The translations under genes were made by a program, and so were the position numbers. From Sphingomonas sp. RIT328 (GTDB taxonomy: Bacteria > Pseudomonadota > Alphaproteobacteria > Sphingomonadales > Sphingomonadaceae), in assembly GCF_000632225.1 (NCBI RefSeq), contig NZ_JFYV01000012.1, positions 62,001-126,000 of the forward strand: a stretch of DNA of 64,000 bases. Reading direction: 5' to 3'. This document shows positions 60,293 through 64,000 of the stretch, in pieces. The notes beneath the pieces were generated by a model. The model ran no database searches, had not been told where the DNA came from, and saw nothing but the letters and a program-made list of their open reading frames with translations. Position 1 is the first letter of the stretch. Every line of letters starts with the position of its first letter.

Positions 60293-62001
60293 CCGTCATC
60301 GTCGCTCGGCCCGCACAGCAGCGGCGTAACGCCACCCAGCGTCATGCGCTGGTGGCGACGTCGCATATGCGACTGATGATGCTGCTGATGCTGTTCGCCG
60401 CGGCGGTGACCCTGGTGATCGGCCGGCTGGTCATGCTCGGGCTGATGTCGGGCGGCGAGGCGGAGGCGCGCGTCGCCGCGCTCGCCGCGCGCGGCGATAT
60501 CGTCGATCGCAACGGCGCGCCGCTCGCCCGGACGATCGACGCCTGGACGATCGCGGTCCACCCCAAGCAGATCATCGGCGACAAGATGGAGATCGCCGCC
60601 CGCCTCGCCGCGCTGATGCCCGATCGCGGCGATCAGACGTGGTTCTACGGCCAGCTCACCCGCCCGGTCAGTTTCGTCTATCTCCAGCGCCGCGCCAGCC
60701 CGGCGCTGGTCGAGCAGGTCAATGCGATCGGCGAGCCGGCGCTGGTCTTCGCGCGCGAGACGCAGCGGCTCTACCCGCAATCGACGATGGCGAGCCATGC
60801 GCTCGGCTTCCTCTCCACCGACGGCCACGGCATGAGCGGGATGGAGCGCGTGCTCGACGAACGGCTGCTCGATCCGACCAAGGCGGGTCAGCCGGTCGCG
60901 CTGTCGCTCGACGTGCGCGTCCAGGCGGCGATGGAGAGCGAGCTCAGCCGCGCGATGAACACCTTCTCCGCGCGCGGCGCCGGCGGCATCGTCCTCGACG
61001 TCGCCACCGGCGAGGTAATCGCGATGGTGTCGTTGCCGACCTTCAACCCCAATCGCGTCGGCATGGCGGGCTCGGAAGAGCTGCGCAACATCACCACGCA
61101 GAGCGTGTTCGAGCTGGGATCGACCTTCAAGCCGATCACCGTCGCCACCGCGATCGATACCGGCACGATCGGGCTCAACCGCAAGTTCGACGCGACGCAT
61201 CCGCTGAAAGTCGGCGGCTTCACCATCCACGACGAGCGCGGCGATCCCAAGCGCTGGCTGTCGATGCCCGAGACGCTGATCTATTCGAGCAACATCGCCA
61301 CCGCGCGTATCGCCGACGAGATCGGCCCGCAGAAGATGCAGACGATGTTCCGCAAACTGGGCTTCGACACCAAGCCCGACATCGAGCTGCGCGAGAAGGG
61401 GCGTCCGCTGATGCCAACCTATTGGGCGCGGACGACGACGATGACCACCGCTTACGGCCACGGCATCGCGGTGACGCCGCTGCACCTCGCCAGCGCCTAT
61501 GCCGCCCTGGTCAACGGCGGCATCTGGCGGCCGGCGACGCTGCTCAAGGTCGCGCCGGGGCAGGCGCCGGTCGGCCGCCGCGTCATCAGCGAGGCGACCA
61601 GCGCGCGGATGCGCCAGATGCTGCGGCTGATCGTGCTGCGCGGCACCGGCCGCAAGGGGGAGGCGCCGGGCTATCGCGTCGGCGGCAAGACCGGCACCGC
61701 CGAGGCGGCGGTGGCGGGCGGATACGATCATTCGCGCAACGTCGCGACGTTCGCCGCGGCTTTCCCGATGGACGCTCCGCGCTATGTCGTGCTGGCGATG
61801 CTCGATTCGCCGCTTGGCACGAAGGAGACCGGAGGGTGGAAGACTGCCGCATGGAACGCCGCACCCGTGGTCGGCCGGACCATCTCGCGCGTCGGTGCGA
61901 TGCTCGGCGTGGTGCCGGACGAGCGGGCGGACATCGACGTGTCGGACCTCATGCCCTTGATCTGGCAGGACCCGACGCGCAAGCCCGTCACGGGTAATTA
62001 A
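60289..62001 (+). CDS. ftsI: Peptidoglycan D,D-transpeptidase FtsI (PBP3)
   Basis: The septal transpeptidase of division. After a short cytoplasmic segment and membrane helix (about 27-53, MLLMLFAAAVTLVIGRLVML) comes RGDIVDRNGAPLA, typical of class B PBPs, and the transpeptidase domain with S278-TF-K281, S333-S-N335 and K467-T-G-T470. Length is 570 residues, normal. The start is TTG, overlapping the ftsL stop; GGAGG lies about 11 bases upstream. Confidence 0.95.
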   Translation: MTVIVARPAQQRRNATQRHALVATSHMRLMMLLMLFAAAVTLVIGRLVMLGLMSGGEAEARVAALAARGDIVDRNGAPLARTIDAWTIAVHPKQIIGDKMEIAARLAALMPDRGDQTWFYGQLTRPVSFVYLQRRASPALVEQVNAIGEPALVFARETQRLYPQSTMASHALGFLSTDGHGMSGMERVLDERLLDPTKAGQPVALSLDVRVQAAMESELSRAMNTFSARGAGGIVLDVATGEVIAMVSLPTFNPNRVGMAGSEELRNITTQSVFELGSTFKPITVATAIDTGTIGLNRKFDATHPLKVGGFTIHDERGDPKRWLSMPETLIYSSNIATARIADEIGPQKMQTMFRKLGFDTKPDIELREKGRPLMPTYWARTTTMTTAYGHGIAVTPLHLASAYAALVNGGIWRPATLLKVAPGQAPVGRRVISEATSARMRQMLRLIVLRGTGRKGEAPGYRVGGKTGTAEAAVAGGYDHSRNVATFAAAFPMDAPRYVVLAMLDSPLGTKETGGWKTAAWNAAPVVGRTISRVGAMLGVVPDERADIDVSDLMPLIWQDPTRKPVTGN

Positions 62002-62011
62002 GGAGGGCTGC

Positions 62012-63427
62012 GTGAGACTGGGCGCACTGACCGGCGGCGGCGAGGCGGCGATCGTCACCGGCTTCGCGATCGATCATCGCAAGGTCGCGCCCGGCACCGT
62101 CTTCGGCGCATTCCAGGGCGCGCGCGTCAATGGCGAGAATTATATCGCCGAGGCGGTGCGCGCCGGCGCGGTCGCGGTGGTGACCCGCCCCGGCGTGCCG
62201 GTCGAGGGCGCGGTGGCGATCGTCGACGACAATCCCCGCGAGCGGTTCGCCCGCGCCGCCGCCGCCTTCTTCGCACCCTTCCCGGAGGTGGCGGTCGCGG
62301 TGACCGGCACCAACGGCAAGACCTCCACCGTCGAGATGACCCGGCAATTGTGGCGGATGGCCGGCGCGTCGGCGGCATCGATCGGCACGCTCGGCGTCAC
62401 CACCGCCGACGAGCGCGTCACCACCGGCCTCACCACGCCCGATGTCGTCACCTTCCTGTCCAACGTCGCCGGCCTCGCGCGGGAGGGGATCACGCATCTC
62501 GCCTTCGAGGCGTCGAGCCACGGCCTGACCCAATATCGCACCGAGGGGCTGACCGTCGCCGCCGCGGCCTTCACCAACCTCAGCCGCGACCATCTCGATT
62601 ACCATGGCGACATGGGCGCCTATCTCACCGCCAAGCTGCGCCTGTTCTCCGAAGTGCTCGATTCGGCCGGAACGGCGGTGGTCTGGGCCGACGATGTCGA
62701 GGCGGGGCGGGTGATCGATCTGGCACAGGCGCGCGGCAACACGCTCATCACCGTCGGCGAACGCGGCGCGACGCTGCGGCTGGTCGGCCGCGACCCCACC
62801 CTGCTCGGCCAGGGGCTGGTGATCGAGGCGGAGGGGCGGACGCATCGGGTGACCTTGCCGCTGATCGGCGGCTATCAGGCGGCGAATGCGCTCGTCGCGG
62901 CGGGGCTGGTGATCGCCACCGGCGGCGACGTCGCGCGCACCATCGCCGATCTCGCGCGGTTGCAGCCGGTGCGCGGCCGGCTCGAACGCGCCGCGATCGC
63001 GCGCAGCGGCGCGCCGGTCTATGTCGACTATGCCCATACGCCCGATGCGCTGGAGGCGGCGATCGCCGCGCTCAAGCCGCATGCCGGCGGGCGGCTGATC
63101 GTCGTCTTCGGCGCCGGTGGCGACCGCGATCCCGGCAAGCGCGAGACGATGGGGCAGGTGGCGCAGATGCAGGCGGATATCGCCATCGTCACCGACGACA
63201 ACCCGCGCACCGAGGACCCCGCCGCGATCCGCGCCGCGATCCTGAAAGGCGCGCCCAAGGCGTGGGAGATCGGCGATCGCCGCGCCGCGATCGCCGCCGC
63301 CGTTCGCGAGGCCGGAGCGCAGGATATCGTGCTGATCGCCGGCAAGGGCCACGAACAGGGCCAGATCGTCGGCGACATGGAATTGCCGTTCGACGACGTC
63401 GCGGTGGCGCGGGAGTATGCGGCGTGA
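62012..63427 (+). CDS. murE: UDP-MurNAc-tripeptide synthetase MurE, meso-diaminopimelate type
   Basis: MurE adds the third residue to the peptidoglycan stem. The 471-residue protein has the ATP loop TGTNGKTS at 98-105, LAFEASSHGL, NLSRDHLDYHGDMGAYLTAKLRLF, cited in part as LSRDHLDYHGDMGAYLTAKL, and VYVDYAHTPDALEAAI. D-N-P-R at 396-399 (VTDDNPRTEDP) marks meso-diaminopimelate specificity. The start is GTG with AGGAGG six bases before it. Confidence 0.96.
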   Translation: MRLGALTGGGEAAIVTGFAIDHRKVAPGTVFGAFQGARVNGENYIAEAVRAGAVAVVTRPGVPVEGAVAIVDDNPRERFARAAAAFFAPFPEVAVAVTGTNGKTSTVEMTRQLWRMAGASAASIGTLGVTTADERVTTGLTTPDVVTFLSNVAGLAREGITHLAFEASSHGLTQYRTEGLTVAAAAFTNLSRDHLDYHGDMGAYLTAKLRLFSEVLDSAGTAVVWADDVEAGRVIDLAQARGNTLITVGERGATLRLVGRDPTLLGQGLVIEAEGRTHRVTLPLIGGYQAANALVAAGLVIATGGDVARTIADLARLQPVRGRLERAAIARSGAPVYVDYAHTPDALEAAIAALKPHAGGRLIVVFGAGGDRDPGKRETMGQVAQMQADIAIVTDDNPRTEDPAAIRAAILKGAPKAWEIGDRRAAIAAAVREAGAQDIVLIAGKGHEQGQIVGDMELPFDDVAVAREYAA

Positions 63428-63464
63428 GCGGGGTGACAATCCTCCGCGTGCCGGGGAGGATCGG

Positions 63465-64000
63465 ATGACCCTCTGGACCGCCGCCGAGATCGCCGCCGCG
63501 ACCGTCGGTACCGCCTCGGCCGACTTCGCCGTCACCGGCGTCGCCTTCGACAGCCGGGAGGTCGGGTCCGGCGATCTGTTCGTCGCGCTGACCGGCGAGA
63601 GCACCGACGGCCATCGCTTCCTGCCGCAGGCGTTCGCGCAAGGGGCGGCGGGGGCGATCGTCTCCGCGGCGAGCGAGCACCCCCATGTCCAAGTCGCCGA
63701 TACCTTCGCCGCACTCAACGATCTCGGCCGCGCGGCGCGGGCGCGGATGGCGGGGACGGTGATCGGCGTCACCGGATCGGTCGGCAAGACCAGCGCCAAG
63801 GAAGCCCTGTTCGCCGCGCTCGACCGCTCGCTGCCCGGCGCGGTGCATCGCTCCGTGAAGAGCTACAACAACCATACCGGCGTGCCGCTCAGCCTCGCGC
63901 GCATGCCGCGCGACACGCGCGTCGGCGTGTTCGAGATGGGGATGAACCATGCGGGTGAGCTCGATACGCTGACCCGGCTGGTCCGGCCGCATATCGCAAT
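63465..64000 (+). CDS. murF: UDP-MurNAc-tripeptide:D-Ala-D-Ala ligase MurF, N-terminal part (runs off the window)
   Basis: The first 178 codons of MurF, which adds D-Ala-D-Ala to the stem peptide. The N-terminal UDP-binding domain starts TLWTAAEIAAATVG and includes FDSREVGSGDLFVALTGESTDGH, cited in part as FDSREVGSGDLFVALTGE; the ATP loop is GVTGSVGKTSAKEAL and the following RSVKSYNNHTGVPLSLARM and VFEMGMNHAGEL match the central domain. ATG at 63465 has GGAGGA upstream. The gene continues past base 64000. Confidence 0.95.
   Translation, partial: MTLWTAAEIAAATVGTASADFAVTGVAFDSREVGSGDLFVALTGESTDGHRFLPQAFAQGAAGAIVSAASEHPHVQVADTFAALNDLGRAARARMAGTVIGVTGSVGKTSAKEALFAALDRSLPGAVHRSVKSYNNHTGVPLSLARMPRDTRVGVFEMGMNHAGELDTLTRLVRPHIA

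Noticed and set aside
59734..62058. A 774-codon minus-strand frame opposite ftsL and ftsI
   Set aside because: FtsI carries all three penicillin-binding motifs on the plus strand; the reverse frame is a shadow.

Overview
This 64-kb window is a chromosomal segment with uniformly high GC. It reads as an alphaproteobacterium of the order Sphingomonadales (Sphingomonas-like). Supporting signs are a RegB/RegA redox two-component pair, an NDUFA12-type complex I accessory subunit, a MntA/HepT-type pair, UPF0262, the cell-wall gene order mraZ-rsmH-ftsL-ftsI-murE-murF with meso-diaminopimelate-type MurE, a proton-pumping pyrophosphatase, and a pyruvate dehydrogenase E2 with lipoamide dehydrogenase. 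I see no rRNA or tRNA gene, CRISPR array, insertion sequence or prophage. The genus is an inference from gene content; no marker gene that would name it is present.

Layout. 1-6.8 kb: a minus-strand housekeeping run hisG-hisD-(fasciclin)-nusB-thiL-(TonB receptor, opposite strand)-hppA. 6.9-12.6 kb: DUF2332 protein, RcnB-like protein, an alpha/beta hydrolase, and a pirin/Nudix/GST/BolA group next to a divergent J-domain gene. 12.8-16.3 kb: cobS and cobT with a complete nucleotidyltransferase/HEPN toxin-antitoxin-like pair placed between them, all on one strand and nearly without spacing. 16.3-21.2 kb: SDR, LysR regulator, a small unknown gene, wrbA, and regB-regA. 21.2-28.8 kb: a polyhydroxyalkanoate-system protein, a VOC protein, an Hsp70-like protein, lnt, metK, and trmB, with a minus-strand PilZ/PAP2/FNT group between metK and trmB. 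28.8-36.0 kb: a VanY-type peptidase, RluA, ArfB, free-methionine sulfoxide reductase, an envelope protein with GYDDR repeats, a cdd/GH25-like/UPF0262 chain, and dnaB. 36.5-42.8 kb: L,D-transpeptidase, lipoprotein, D,D-carboxypeptidase, M28 peptidase, UspA, and pdhC. 42.8-51.1 kb: a small membrane protein, thioesterase, lpdA, a polytopic membrane protein, DUF3140, a GGDEF-EAL protein, and a fatty acyl-AMP ligase. 51.2-57.9 kb: recX, a double cold-shock protein, DUF192, an NDUFA12-like gene, DUF2155, aat, GST, ParA, a lipoprotein and cysK. 58-64 kb: the start of the division and cell-wall cluster, running off the window inside murF.

How it works together. Much of the window concerns the envelope: lipoprotein maturation (Lnt), peptidoglycan synthesis and remodelling (RsmH/FtsL/FtsI/MurE/MurF, L,D-transpeptidase, D,D-carboxypeptidase, VanY) and metal or siderophore handling (TonB receptor, RcnB-like proteins). 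Translation coupling is pervasive: ATGA, GTGA, TTGA or TGATG overlaps join hisG-hisD, regB-regA, PHA-VOC, PAP2-FNT, cdd-GH25-UPF0262, cold shock-DUF192, NDUFA12-DUF2155 and mraZ-rsmH-ftsL-ftsI.

Most notable signals: the MNT/HEPN pair embedded in the cobS-cobT operon, with a HEPN active-site variant; four TCCC boxes at an exact 10-bp period before mraZ (a MraZ operator candidate, though the first box overlaps a hairpin); a 20-bp near-palindrome before metK; paired inverted interspersed repeats in three intergenic regions; and a 196-bp convergent coding overlap between the DUF2155 gene and aat.
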